NCBI GenBank assembly: GCA_022925895.1
Contig: JAKSYS010000881.1
Span: 186,001-250,000, forward strand
Length of the DNA: 64,000 bases
From: Fragilaria crotonensis
Taxonomy: Eukaryota; Bacillariophyta; Fragilariophyceae; Fragilariales; Fragilariaceae
Reading direction: 5' to 3'
Below the pieces are notes generated by a model. It saw only the letters and a list, made by a program, of their open reading frames with translations, was not told where the DNA came from and ran no database searches. Of the stretch, positions 21,737 to 31,845 are shown piece by piece. Within the stretch, counting starts at the first letter, position 1; every line of letters starts with the position of its first letter. The translations under genes were made by a program, and so were the position numbers.

Positions 21737-22606
21737 CTAAAGAAATCGATCAACCTTGAAGGCCTTCACAGGAGCGGAGCCAAACTGGTCAGGATCAACT
21801 GTAATCTTTACCACTGGTTCCCTCGTACCTCCCGTAAGTCTAACACGAAGCGAGTTATCGACCTTAAAGTACCCTGGATTGTAGCCCCATTTATGAGCAT
21901 CACCACACAAATAAAGGATTGGAATGTTCGTGGGAAAGTCCGTGCGAAGGAAACGAGCAAGTGGATTGAAGAACCGTGCGTGCCTAGCGCCTGGATCCGC
22001 ATGCCCAAAAATCACAACAGAATGGACAAGGTTCTTGTTCTTTGTCATCACGTTTTGTACCCAGGCTAGTTGATCCACAAGACGATCATTCCATTCACCA
22101 TAGTCATGAACATCTCCTCCTACCATATTGAGTCCAATGAAGAGTGTCCGCTTGTTCACAAAGGAAAACACCTCGGGACGATTCACCATCTGGTCGACCT
22201 TGAAATCATGGGTCCAGTACTTGACGTCGTATCGAGCAAACGTGTTTCTCCAAAGGTCAAGCGCGCGACTCTGTGGAATGCCAATACAGTCGTTGAACTC
22301 GTTGTCTCCCAATATTAAAAAAACTGGGACAGGCGATCGTTTCAAAACGTCATCCATTTGGTCCAACACAGCTTGTCCGCACTTGATCCTTTCCGATTTG
22401 ATATCCCCCAAATGGATCAAAAAGTCGACATTCGATGCAAGCTCTGGTATTTGACCATCCAGTATCACCCGATCACGAGGGGAGTATGGCACATCCGCAA
22501 TGACCCAGAAGGAGGTCATGTTTGCAGACATGGGAGCAGAATCGGCCATTGTCCATGGTAACCACATAACGAGGACTGTTACGGACGAGATTGACTTGAG
22601 CATCAT
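21737..22606 (-). CDS. secreted calcineurin-like metallophosphoesterase
   Basis: Frame open from 23044, but the first 146 residues are low-complexity and unlike a protein domain. The Met at 22606 begins a signal peptide (MLKSISSVTVLVMWLPWTMA), giving about 289 residues. Metallophosphatase motifs appear in order: ADVPY (Asp of motif 1), HLGDIKS, LGDNEFND (motif 3, normally GNHE), IFGHADPG and LCGDAHKWG. These ligate a di-metal centre in the family. The motif set resembles the uncharacterised secreted branch, not purple acid phosphatases. The substrate is unknown; release of phosphate from extracellular esters is one possibility. If the longer frame is real, the protein would be 435 residues with an internal hydrophobic anchor. 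Confidence 0.75.
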   Translation of the reverse strand: MMLKSISSVTVLVMWLPWTMADSAPMSANMTSFWVIADVPYSPRDRVILDGQIPELASNVDFLIHLGDIKSERIKCGQAVLDQMDDVLKRSPVPVFLILGDNEFNDCIGIPQSRALDLWRNTFARYDVKYWTHDFKVDQMVNRPEVFSFVNKRTLFIGLNMVGGDVHDYGEWNDRLVDQLAWVQNVMTKNKNLVHSVVIFGHADPGARHARFFNPLARFLRTDFPTNIPILYLCGDAHKWGYNPGYFKVDNSLRVRLTGGTREPVVKITVDPDQFGSAPVKAFKVDRFL

Positions 22607-23314
22607 TCTCACCAAGACCTTGTTTCTGGAATGCGATAGGACAACGCTGGACTGCTGATCTTTGTGGTATCCTCTGGGAAAACAAAGTGAGATCATGAGT
22701 ACAACGCGGAGTAACATATCAATCCCATGTGATATTTGTCTCGTTCCATGTCCACTCCTATTTGAAATGTTTGGTCGTGGGCAAATGCAAGATGCCGGAG
22801 CGGCAGTATCCGACCTGAAGCACCAAAGGTGCTTGAGAGAACACTTTGGACCCTTAGATGCACGCGTGGTGGTGGTATGAGACCTGAAAGTTGAACTGGT
22901 GTGGACCATGTTGAATGTCTTCTGAGAGGATGAGGTTTTCAATGGATTACATGCGGTTTGCAGCTTAGTTCCAAATATGCGGACCATGAGATCGTTCGAT
23001 GCAAGAGCATGTTTTTGGTGAGGCTTGGTATCCTTAAACAACAATCAAACTGAAATGAAGCTCGCTGTTTTTGATCAGTATCGAGTGTTCCAATAGGATA
23101 TCTGCCCTCACCGTCTTTGCTCCACGTTTGAGTCCCTCGCAAACTGAACGACAGGCGGATGCCACTTTCACTGCAAAGTAGCTGTAACTTCCTCATGCGA
23201 GCATTCGATCTAGTCTAACTTCAAGCTATCCGACAATCAACCATGTGTCCGGTCGCCTTCGATATCGTTCTCAAGAAAAGGAGTGCTATCGAAAAATTCT
23301 CTTGCTTTATTTTT

Positions 23315-24700
23315 TCACTTGCACGTATAGCAAACTAATGAAACATCGGTTCCATTTCCATACTTGCGACCCTTCCAATACCGCAGTTGTACTTGATCCA
23401 CTTGATACTTGCGACTAATGTATCTCATGAATCTTCGAAGCTGTAGCTTGGCAATGCTCCCTGCTGTAATGTTCCGCCCCCGACGTCCAGGATGATTCAA
23501 ATGTGTAATAAAGTGGTCGTGCAGAACTTCATAACGATATCCAGCTAGGTGTAGTTCCCAGAACCAAGTGGCAGCATTGAATCCAAATCCTCGGAATCCA
23601 TCCCAAAAATCTGGAATTCCCCGCTTGTAGGCAATCACGTATGGTTCAAAGCGTTTTGAATACTCCACAGGGAAGGAAAAGTCCTTGTTGACGTTCGGTT
23701 GCAGCCAGTATGAGAAATTGGTTGGATAATGACCTGGTGGGAAGTAATGATGAAACGTAACTGCCTCCTCCTTTTGTAGTAGTACTTTCAGCTCGTCCTT
23801 GGTTTTGGGAACCATATCGAGGGTTGCAAAGGAGTCATCGGAGGGAGCAAATCGTTCAAAGGCAGGAACAACAAATACAGTATTATTTCGCAATCGATTC
23901 CAAAAGTAATCATTGGCAAGGTTCATTTTCAAATACTGGTACATGCCTGGACTCGGAATGAAGTCAACGTCCATCAATAAAAAGTAATTCGATTCAATAT
24001 TGCGTTGCGCAATGTTCCGCAGGACATTGTTGGGATAGGGTAGCTTGCCACCATGCTTTTCCAGCAGCACGTGGAATGAAACAAATTTCAAAACATCCGG
24101 TGACACTTTATTCCTCATGTTGAAACAAAATGTTTGAATGTCGGCAACGTTCGACAGGTACACGACGAACGAAACGGGACCCTGCCATCGAGAGACTTGA
24201 TCACGAAGTTGCGAGAATTTTTCAATTGATCCGTGAGTCACGAGCGTTATGTCTTCCTTATCAACGTAGAGACTGCGATGATATGCATTCGTGACGGACT
24301 TCATATTCAAATGTTGTTCACCTGTATCAGAGTCTTGCCAATGTGGTGGATCAATCGAGTTGAATAAGTACAGTAGCGTTGATTCAAGTGATCCCTCATC
24401 AATGCCTTTGCTGCTGTTCGAGATCCCCCGTAGAGGTTGTTGTAACACTCTACTTTGATCTATAGCCATTGAAGATGACAGCGAATGCACTTTGGCACAA
24501 TCCAACGCAGAAAGCCCCGTAACCTTGTTTGGATCACAACAGCTCGTCATGGACATGGCTTGGAAGTTGATGAATGTGAACACAGTGAAGATTGCCGCTG
24601 CAATTGCCATGAGATTGCCAGTCTTTAGTTTGCCTGCCATAATCAGTGCTGGCGGTGTGGATCGCGTTCGCAACTGGCAGTTTGGTGATGTCGGCAACAT
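23315..24700 (-). CDS. GT49-like Golgi glycosyltransferase (LARGE / B4GAT1 type)
   Basis: 461 residues, type II membrane topology: a short basic N-terminus and an anchor at about 30-46. The stem and catalytic domain follow. The DxD metal site is LLMDVDFIPSPG (D244-V-D246). Other matches to the dystroglycan-glycosyltransferase family (GT49): VVPAFERFAP, FEPYVIAYKRGIPDFWDGFRGFGFN and ELHLAGYRYEVLHDHFITHLNHPG. In animals these enzymes add glucuronic acid or xylose to O-mannose glycans. The donor in an alga is unknown. Start may be the internal Met at 24640 (MAGKLKTGNLM), close to the anchor. Divergent from the cycloisomerase gene across about 720 bp. Confidence 0.82.
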   Translation of the reverse strand: MLPTSPNCQLRTRSTPPALIMAGKLKTGNLMAIAAAIFTVFTFINFQAMSMTSCCDPNKVTGLSALDCAKVHSLSSSMAIDQSRVLQQPLRGISNSSKGIDEGSLESTLLYLFNSIDPPHWQDSDTGEQHLNMKSVTNAYHRSLYVDKEDITLVTHGSIEKFSQLRDQVSRWQGPVSFVVYLSNVADIQTFCFNMRNKVSPDVLKFVSFHVLLEKHGGKLPYPNNVLRNIAQRNIESNYFLLMDVDFIPSPGMYQYLKMNLANDYFWNRLRNNTVFVVPAFERFAPSDDSFATLDMVPKTKDELKVLLQKEEAVTFHHYFPPGHYPTNFSYWLQPNVNKDFSFPVEYSKRFEPYVIAYKRGIPDFWDGFRGFGFNAATWFWELHLAGYRYEVLHDHFITHLNHPGRRGRNITAGSIAKLQLRRFMRYISRKYQVDQVQLRYWKGRKYGNGTDVSLVCYTCK

Positions 24701-25421
24701 CGTTGTGTCCTATGTCGTCTCGCCTTGTCAGTGCTATTGCCTCGTTTCAGCTCACAACCGGACTGCTACTAGGCTTGTCAATTTCCATAGAACCTCAAGA
24801 AAGGACTAGTTTGTACTTGTAGTTCTCCGTTTGTTACTCGATGTGATTTCGTTTGCACTTGAAAGTTTAGAGTGTTGTGGATATATATTGGCATCTGACT
24901 TTCGGTGTCATATACGTTTGGAGTTTGGAGTCATTACGGTCTTTTGGGTTGCATTTGTTTCGTGTTTCGAGCTTGGAGGGTTGCACGGAATACGGTTCAA
25001 TTGTACTACCGGTACTTCTTGTACTGTACTACAGTAGCTGCAGAATGTTTGTAAGCGCCATTTTTGATGACTCGGAACTCGGAACCTCTGAAATGAAAAA
25101 AACACTTGAAAACAACCCCAAATTCTTTCAACCCCTATTCCAACTACTACTATGTACCGGTACGTATAGTTTTAGTTGTACTTGTACTGTATACTGTACC
25201 AATGTCTCAGATTCAAACCAATACGCCGATAAATATATGCATTATCCTCGCCGTGAGCAAAGATCTCGAGGAAGAAGGATCACACTTCTGACCTCGGCTG
25301 TTGGCACTGCGTCAAGTTCATTCGTCGCTACCTGGTACATGCGTCTGGTCGACGCATCTAATTGCATCTTACAATCTGTAGTATCGCCCTGAGGCCGATT
25401 TTTCAACAAGAACGCCTTCAA
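24701..25421. other. divergent intergenic region GT49 / CPI1
   Basis: No gene recognised. GTAC and GGTACC sites cluster at about 25000-25035 and 25150-25205. Likely contains both promoters. Confidence 0.4.
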
Positions 25422-26354
25422 ATGGATCTTAGCTTCAAAAATGTTGCCGTAACAATGACGGCGATCCTTGTCACCATGGTTGCGGCTCTTGGTGGCCTTG
25501 TGACTATTCAGACGCCTAGGAAGGAGACATCTGAATCATCCTTTCTACCTGATCCAAACAAGCAACCTTCCAAGTACGCCTACGAAATGTTCGCTTTCCT
25601 TTACACTCCAATTTGGATCTTTCTCTTTGCAATCGTCGTTGTCTTCCAGCTCTATGAAGACTTTGACGCCTTCACCTACAATACTTTCCTCGGAGTTCTC
25701 GCTCTTCCGCTTATCTTGCAACCGTTGCTATATCCATCAGCTGGCTTTAATTCACCAGACCAGCATCGTCCTTTGTGGGAACGTTATTCCACAAAGGCGA
25801 ATCTTTGGATCGCTGTCTATTCCTTCATTGGCAACTACTGGTACACTCATTATTTCTATTCAGTCCTCAAGGCAGAATACACCATGCCGGCAACGCGACT
25901 CAACAATGTCCCGATCTGCATGTTTTTTGCCACACACTTTTACTTTACCACCTACCATGCTCTCTCGAATGCACTGTTGCGCAAGGTGGTGACAACCTAC
26001 GAGGCTGGACCGTCAAGGGTGATTCTCTTTTGCAGTGTCGTTCTTGTCTTTTCGTACTTTACGGCATTTATGGAAACGCTTTCGATATCATCATTTCCCT
26101 ATTATTCATTCGAGGACAGGGATATGGCCTACACTGTCGGATCGGCCTTTTATGGCATTTACTTTTTCGTCAGTTTTCCTGGCTTTTATACCTTTGATGA
26201 CGACATTGATGCCAAGGATGACGCTGGAAAACGACTCGTCACAGTGTGGGATACCTTCGTCTCCGTTTGTGGTCATGGGATGATGATCCTGACACTTCTC
26301 GACCTGGTGCGACTGTACGTTGATGTTCCACTAATCGTTGGGACGCTTCCGTAA
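25422..26354 (+). CDS. CPI1: cycloeucalenol cycloisomerase
   Basis: 310 residues from the Met at 25422 (MDLSFKN); the frame is open 20 codons further up. Several membrane segments. Strong family signatures: NYWYTHYFYSVLKAEYTMP, RLNNVPICMFFATHFYFTTY, HALSNALLRKV, SSFPYYSFEDRDMAYTVGSA, FYGIYFFVSFPGFYTFD and a C-terminal LLDLVRLY. The enzyme opens the 9beta,19-cyclopropane ring of cycloeucalenol to give obtusifoliol, an ER step of the cycloartenol-based sterol pathway of plants and many algae. Its presence implies that this organism cyclises squalene epoxide through cycloartenol, as expected for diatoms. Length is close to the plant enzyme (about 280). Confidence 0.93.
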   Translation: MDLSFKNVAVTMTAILVTMVAALGGLVTIQTPRKETSESSFLPDPNKQPSKYAYEMFAFLYTPIWIFLFAIVVVFQLYEDFDAFTYNTFLGVLALPLILQPLLYPSAGFNSPDQHRPLWERYSTKANLWIAVYSFIGNYWYTHYFYSVLKAEYTMPATRLNNVPICMFFATHFYFTTYHALSNALLRKVVTTYEAGPSRVILFCSVVLVFSYFTAFMETLSISSFPYYSFEDRDMAYTVGSAFYGIYFFVSFPGFYTFDDDIDAKDDAGKRLVTVWDTFVSVCGHGMMILTLLDLVRLYVDVPLIVGTLP

Positions 26355-26395
26355 ATAGACTTCCAAAAGTTAGGATTTAAGATTTTCCAAATCCA

Positions 26396-27387
26396 TCATC
26401 TTTCATCATCATTGTTGTCATTCTGTTCCGCCGCAGCAAGTTGTTCCTCGATAAGTCGTTGAATCACAATATTATCCTCACCATCGCCAAATCCCATTTC
26501 CGCAGCAACTCGTCGTTGTTGTTGCAAATCACGTCGCAATTGCAAATCTCTTCGACGGGCTTTCTTTCCCGATTTCCGCGCAGCATTCGTATTCATACCA
26601 AGACCATTCTGCACATCTCCATCATTGTCTTGTTGTCCGTTATTCGCAGCAGCAGCGGCTGCGGCTCGTGGGACTGGAGGATCCCGACGTACTCGTTCAT
26701 TTCGTCGCGCTGGCAATCCAGCAGCACCTCCACCACCACCTCCTCCTCCCATCATCATCATGGCACCACCACCTCCAACATGCTGGTTGACAAGATCTTC
26801 AACATCCACAGATCCCATGAGTCTTTGAAAGCCGCGATTAAAGACGGAATAGGCCGAAATTCGATCAGGATTATCTGAATCATCCCCCAAACCAATCGTA
26901 AGAATAACACCCAAGGCCGTCAGGATCATAACGATTGGTCCAGCGTCCAATAAACTGTTGGAATGTGATGAAATATAGTAGAGGTGAGAAGAGTTAGCAA
27001 TGAGTATCTGTCCTTATCACGTCATTCAATGTCGAACTACATCGTTGTGTATCACAGCAACAACAACAATCATGAAAATACGTACTGATGAAGTATTCGA
27101 ATGGCAGCATAGTAGAGCAATACGGCACCAATCACCATCCATGCTCGACTGGACAAACTCATGACAAACGTTCCGATACGTCTGCTTACAGTCGGCACAG
27201 TCTGGGTTGCAAATCGACGTGTGCCTCGAGAAAATGACACCATTCGTGCTCGCCATTGCGCTGTATCAATCGTCGAGAATCGAATCGGTTGTAATTCATA
27301 CAGCACGGCCCGAACAAATGCCATTCTTGGTGCATCCGGACGACGAGCTTCATCCCATAAGGCACGGGAACGACGATAACCAGTCAT
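26396..27387 (-). CDS. SAYSVFN-domain membrane protein (SAYSD1-like)
   Basis: Complement of join(26396..26954, 27086..27387), giving 286 residues. A 131-bp intron (GTACGT...CAACAG) splits a codon; splicing joins ...AAIRILH to HLLDAGPIVMI in frame. The N-terminal part is basic. A hydrophobic hairpin of two segments (around WMVIGAVLLYYAAIRIL and IVMILTALGVILTIGLG) precedes the signature DRISAYSVFNRGFQRLMGS. The SAYSVFN family in animals is an ER membrane protein linked to UFMylation-dependent quality control at the translocon. The tail holds Gly8 and Ala7 low-complexity runs, then a basic segment and an acidic end with a short helix. Function here is inferred only from the motif. Divergent from STN1. 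Confidence 0.8.
26955..27085 (-). other. spliceosomal intron, 131 bp
   Basis: On the minus strand it starts GTACGT and ends CAACAG. Removing it restores the reading frame through the second membrane helix into the SAYSVFN motif. Confidence 0.75.
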
Positions 27388-27931
27388 TCAAGATGATGAT
27401 GTTGATGATGATGATGACAGATAAGGATGTAAAGCGAGATGCGATGCAAAACGAAGACTCTTTGTCCTGCCGTCTCGGGGTGATGGTAGTGGTTGTCGAT
27501 AGCCAGTGGACAATGGACAATGGACGCACGATAAAATGTGAACGTTCGTCTTATAGGCTTTGCGCCCAATATTACGGTACCAGTACTGTGTATTGAATTA
27601 CTGAAGTACGACAAAGTCGTAGTGAAATACGTGTATGAATTATGAATAAACAATGTCGTAAAAACTACTCCAGTACTGACTATCGAAGTGAAGTAGCGGT
27701 ACTAGTAGTCCAGTATCCTATTGCCGAAAATGATGCCAACACAGCCCATGACATTGTGCATTGGAACCAAATTACTCCTCATACCATTGACCGATAAAGG
27801 AGAAAATCAAGCATCGCACAATCAAGTCTACATCACCAAGAGTGGATGCACGGAAAGGTGAACGGAATCCATCAGCCTCTCGGCTGATTTGCTGATGATA
27901 AGAAATCACTTCAGTCGACAACAGTGCCAAA
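27388..27931. other. divergent region SAYSVFN gene / STN1
   Basis: A GAT-rich microsatellite at about 27390-27418 and GTAC/GGTACC-rich patches at 27575-27715. No gene recognised. Confidence 0.4.
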
Positions 27932-29359
27932 TTGCCAAATCATACTACGAGAACTGATAGCGTTCTGGACAAGACGAACGTTGATACGGTTAACATGGTG
28001 GTCGATGATGATGCCCACGACGACGTCTTGAACGTCAAAGTGGCAGCGTTGACTGGTGCCGAACATTTTCTGGTTGGCCTTTGTCCTCAGTATTGGGCAC
28101 ATATTCCCATGCTTATTGCCGACGTGCATCAACTCAGTTTCGTGAATGGCTTGTCGTGTATCGTGATGCGTGATCCATGCTCCAGAGATTGTAATAATAA
28201 TGACGGTAATGATGCTGCAACTGGGCCTCCGGTGCAGTTCATTCCTGTTTCCAAGTGCACGTTGGTTGGCATTGTGGTCAATGTTGACCGCAAGTCCAAT
28301 GGTTTGACACTCTACTTGATTGACGACGGAACTGGATTAATGGATTGTGTGCTTTGGGACGAGAGTGAGTATTACAAGCTCCCCCCTCTAGTGGGTGGTG
28401 ATGGTGATGATGACCAGCCACGATTTGCTGTCGGAGACGTTGTCAGGGTCATGGGAAATTTGCGCATCGTGGCACGTTCTGGGTTGCGAGAACAAATTTG
28501 CAATGCAGATAATGGAACTGTGTGGGAAATTCATGACGGAATTCGAGAAATCCAGGCAACCCACATGGAACACATTAACAAGCAGAATGCAAATCCTTCC
28601 CGTTATTGTGCAGATCCTGAATACCAACACTGGATCAAGTGCGTGGAATGGAAACAAAGATACCAAGGCAAGAGCGCCACGACCATTCAAAATGGTGTGG
28701 ATACCCTGCGGCTATTAGGGCCCGAGATTGCGAGACATGCACTCGAGCAGTCAGATTTTCCATCGGCAGACGATGATATAGGAGCGTGGCGTGTTTTTGG
28801 AACCACTTGTCAGTGCGAGGTTCCGTACAAACAGGAACTACTCTATTGCCACTGCCAAGCTACAGTCGAACAATTGGATCCGGACTTCACTTTTAGAGAT
28901 ACCATGCTCATGAAGCTTCTTCAGCTGGAAAAGAAACTCGCGTCTATCGAACCATTACATTTCTCATATCGACAAGTTCTCAACGATCCGGAGCTCGAGA
29001 GCATTGCCAAGGCAACGCGTGCTTCTGGTGTACCATTCCAACGTGTTTTCCTCAAAACCTTCGCTGCGCTGCGCAAAGACGGTATTCTACACTTGTTCAA
29101 TCGCGACACGGATCAATACATTCTCATTTCTCGCGCCCGTGTCCTGGAGCCACACATTCATCAAATCAAGAGAGATCAAAGTAGCAACAACAACTACCAA
29201 CAACACGCACCGCTACCTCCTCTCACACTGCTTCCGTTAGATCGTCAATCCGTTTTGAAAAACGTACCAAATGCACGGATCTACCTTGTGAAACGGTCGT
29301 TAGAAAAGCTCAAGTCGTTCGAAGCGATGGACAGTACAGACAATGGTAGTTCAACATGA
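27932..29359 (+). CDS. STN1: STN1-like telomere-capping OB-fold protein (CST complex)
   Basis: 475 residues; an alternative start at M22 (27995) is plausible. The N-terminal region aligns with STN1 layout: a conserved stretch FLVGLCPQYWAHIPMLIADV, then an OB fold beginning CTLVGIVVNVDRKSNGLTLY, with LIDDGTGLMDCVLWD and FAVGDVVRVMGNLRIV. After about residue 230 come Cys-containing helices (CQCEVPYKQELLYCHC), then a winged-helix-like C-terminal part (about 310-400; LMKLLQLEKKL, FQRVFLKTFAALRKDGILHL). In animals and plants STN1 with CTC1 and TEN1 binds single-stranded telomeric DNA and recruits pol-alpha-primase for C-strand fill-in. The DDGTGxxDCVLW motif is the main evidence. It ends convergent with the next gene. 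Confidence 0.75.
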   Translation: MPNHTTRTDSVLDKTNVDTVNMVVDDDAHDDVLNVKVAALTGAEHFLVGLCPQYWAHIPMLIADVHQLSFVNGLSCIVMRDPCSRDCNNNDGNDAATGPPVQFIPVSKCTLVGIVVNVDRKSNGLTLYLIDDGTGLMDCVLWDESEYYKLPPLVGGDGDDDQPRFAVGDVVRVMGNLRIVARSGLREQICNADNGTVWEIHDGIREIQATHMEHINKQNANPSRYCADPEYQHWIKCVEWKQRYQGKSATTIQNGVDTLRLLGPEIARHALEQSDFPSADDDIGAWRVFGTTCQCEVPYKQELLYCHCQATVEQLDPDFTFRDTMLMKLLQLEKKLASIEPLHFSYRQVLNDPELESIAKATRASGVPFQRVFLKTFAALRKDGILHLFNRDTDQYILISRARVLEPHIHQIKRDQSSNNNYQQHAPLPPLTLLPLDRQSVLKNVPNARIYLVKRSLEKLKSFEAMDSTDNGSST

Positions 29360-29534
29360 GTGACTGGGAAAGGGGCTGCCACTCAAGGAGCTCAAGGGGG
29401 CGTTGGAGATCCCAAAGGAATGGAAGTGGCAAAAGGCTTGCTACATGCTGATCACTTTGATCATTACATACTGAGGATAAAGTTATGCCTCCATGCGATA
29501 CGTCAAAATCCAATTACATCTCGGTCAAGTTTGA

Positions 29535-31157
29535 CTAATTTTCAAAGGGAGTTGTTCCGCTTCGCACTTGCGTTCTCGTCTCTCCGGTATCGTCATTCAA
29601 AGGAACATCCGATTCGTTCCCGACGTCTGCATTGGCTATTGCCAACATCAATTGTAGGTCAGAAACAGTTTTGCGCAAACGTGCACTTTCAGCCCGTGCC
29701 GCCTGAGCTTGCCGTTCGGCATACTGCACCTTTCTCTTGTACGATTCGACTTGTTGATCCAGGACCATGATTCTTCTCTTAAGAAGCACAACATCGTCCT
29801 CCTCGGAAATCTGTTGCGGGGTGCTGGTGCTAGGCGTGGATTCGTCCGGAGACAACGTCGGACTGTTTGGCGACAAAAGAGCAGCAGGATCACTGTCGTT
29901 GGTACTTGTTCGAGGCGATCGCACAGTGAAGGGGATATCAACGCGTCGTTTTGGGAGGTGAACACGTGCGTCTCGTAGCGCGGGCGGGGATGATGAGCTT
30001 ATTGGGCTTATTGGCGGTGGTGCCAGAGGTGGCAGAGGTGGCGATGGTGCAGCCATGGGTGTGCGCGGCGAGGAGGGAGCGTACGGGGGCATGGGGCCAC
30101 GAGGCGAGGAGGTGAAGCGACGGGCACCGCGCGACCAATCTGGGGTGGACGGGGCGTCGAGGAAGCGCATGTCACTCGTTTCGGCGATTTTTTCACCGTA
30201 ACAAACCTGACAGATGGGGTCCTTGGCACTTGATTCGATCTCCGATCGTGATAAGAGGCACCCACATTTAGAGCAGACAATGACGTTAATTTCTTGAGGC
30301 TCCTTGTCGAGTACCCCCTCAAGCTCCTCCATTTCCTTTTCCAACTTGAGCAACATTTCTGTTTCCTCTTGTCGTCGTCGTTGTTCCTTAAGGTCGTAAG
30401 CTGCATCCTTCCACCCGGGTGATCCCATTGCTGAATCTGTTGCAGTTTGCATTAAATATTTCTGAAATGATGCTGATTGATGATTGAACCCTTCTTCTTG
30501 AGCCATGATTTGATTGTGCAAGTCTTGATCGACTTCGTGGCTTCCTCTTGGTTTGGTTTGGAAGAGCTGCTCCATCAAAGGCACTTTTTCGTCGATTGGG
30601 TCGGTTGTTGTGTAATACGAATCAGGTATCTCAGGTTTCGAATCGATCAATGCCTTGAGGTTTCTGCCGTATGATTTAAAATCTGCCGGCATCCCGCGTG
30701 TCGGATTGAGCGAGCCATCTTCATTGAGATTAGCTCGGTAGTTGGTGTAGGTGTCGGCGTCGAGATAGGGTGCATCATACGTGCCGATATCGCCGTCACC
30801 GTCGTCTTTCAAATCGACCAAGAGAGTTTCCATCTGAGACACGAGATTGGACAATTGATCTGTTGTTGCATCCTGTAGGAGTGATCTCGATGGCTTGCTC
30901 TTCTGGATCGCTGGACCGGCACTAATGTTGATGAGCTCTCTCAGTACATCTTGCATGTTCAAGTCCTCGCCGTCCTCATCTTCTTGATGTTGTTCTCGTG
31001 CCTCTCTTATTGAGCAAGAAGCCTGAGAATGAAGACCACACCCGCGACGTGTTGGTTGAACAAATGCATCCGTTCGGGAACAGAATGAACTCAATACAAC
31101 GGCAAAGATAATGCAATAACTTTCACTGTAACAATGTTTCATTATTTGAAGCAGCAA
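29535..31157 (-). CDS. probable plastid-targeted protein with zinc ribbon and C-terminal coiled coil
   Basis: 540 residues; a second in-frame Met (31139) gives a shorter N-terminus. It opens with a hydrophobic signal peptide ending before A-F (CSRTDAFVQPTRRG), the ASAFAP-like junction for complex plastid import. The middle is acidic and helical. A glutamate-rich helix precedes a four-cysteine zinc ribbon (CSKCGCLL...DPICQVC, about 298-320). This is followed by a Pro/Ser-rich disordered region (about 335-460) and a coiled coil (about 465-515, VVLLKRRIMVLDQQVESYKR). No known family recognised. The layout suggests a scaffold or nucleic-acid-associated plastid protein, but that is inference. Confidence 0.65.
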   Translation of the reverse strand: MLLQIMKHCYSESYCIIFAVVLSSFCSRTDAFVQPTRRGCGLHSQASCSIREAREQHQEDEDGEDLNMQDVLRELINISAGPAIQKSKPSRSLLQDATTDQLSNLVSQMETLLVDLKDDGDGDIGTYDAPYLDADTYTNYRANLNEDGSLNPTRGMPADFKSYGRNLKALIDSKPEIPDSYYTTTDPIDEKVPLMEQLFQTKPRGSHEVDQDLHNQIMAQEEGFNHQSASFQKYLMQTATDSAMGSPGWKDAAYDLKEQRRRQEETEMLLKLEKEMEELEGVLDKEPQEINVIVCSKCGCLLSRSEIESSAKDPICQVCYGEKIAETSDMRFLDAPSTPDWSRGARRFTSSPRGPMPPYAPSSPRTPMAAPSPPLPPLAPPPISPISSSSPPALRDARVHLPKRRVDIPFTVRSPRTSTNDSDPAALLSPNSPTLSPDESTPSTSTPQQISEEDDVVLLKRRIMVLDQQVESYKRKVQYAERQAQAARAESARLRKTVSDLQLMLAIANADVGNESDVPLNDDTGETRTQVRSGTTPFEN

Positions 31158-31845
31158 TTATGACGTGTGTGAAATGATGTTATACTGCTGAAATGAGAGT
31201 GAAACGTGAGAAGCCAAGACCATCGCCAACGACGACACTGACTCGGATTCCCATGCACATGATATGATGACATGATGCGTGACGATCAAAATTTCGAATG
31301 TGAAATTGACCGGTCATGACGGCCAGACGAGCGGTTGCAATTGTGGTACGGTACTCCTGTACCGGTATAATCCTACCGGTAGTTAATATGGGCGTAGTTG
31401 GATGGGGCCTATCGTGTTAAACTTGAAACATTGGAAGTAGTCTGCTGGTAGTGTATAGTGCAGTCGAGACTCCAACTTCCGAGGTTTGCAATAACAGTCG
31501 TTGCATCGTCGTCCAGAACCAGCTACAGCAGTCTATAGTCCCCTGGTAACGACCAAACCCCATGACAACCCTACTCTGGACGGTTTGTGATGACATAATG
31601 GTTGGCAACAATTAATACTTCACAGTGCGGGACTTGGTCTTCCCAATCAGCTGCTTCACACCCTAATCCCTAGGCATTTTCCAGACGTCTTTAGTAAAAG
31701 CGAACAACTATTTTGTCCAAGGGATATCTGATAAGAGACGATCTGACACGTTAACGCGGCCAAGGATGATTTGACAACGACGATTTCTGCGATTCCGATA
31801 CAAGCCAATCCTTTGCTTTGCAGAGTATCAAGATTCGAAATGAAC
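31158..31845. other. intergenic
   Basis: No gene recognised. A tight cluster of GTACCGGTA/TACCGGTA palindromes lies at 31345-31385, upstream of the plastid-type gene on the minus strand. Confidence 0.4.

Noticed and set aside
22607-23044. 146-residue N-terminal extension of the metallophosphatase
   Set aside because: Low-complexity sequence without domain features, while an excellent signal peptide starts at 22606. Kept as an alternative only.
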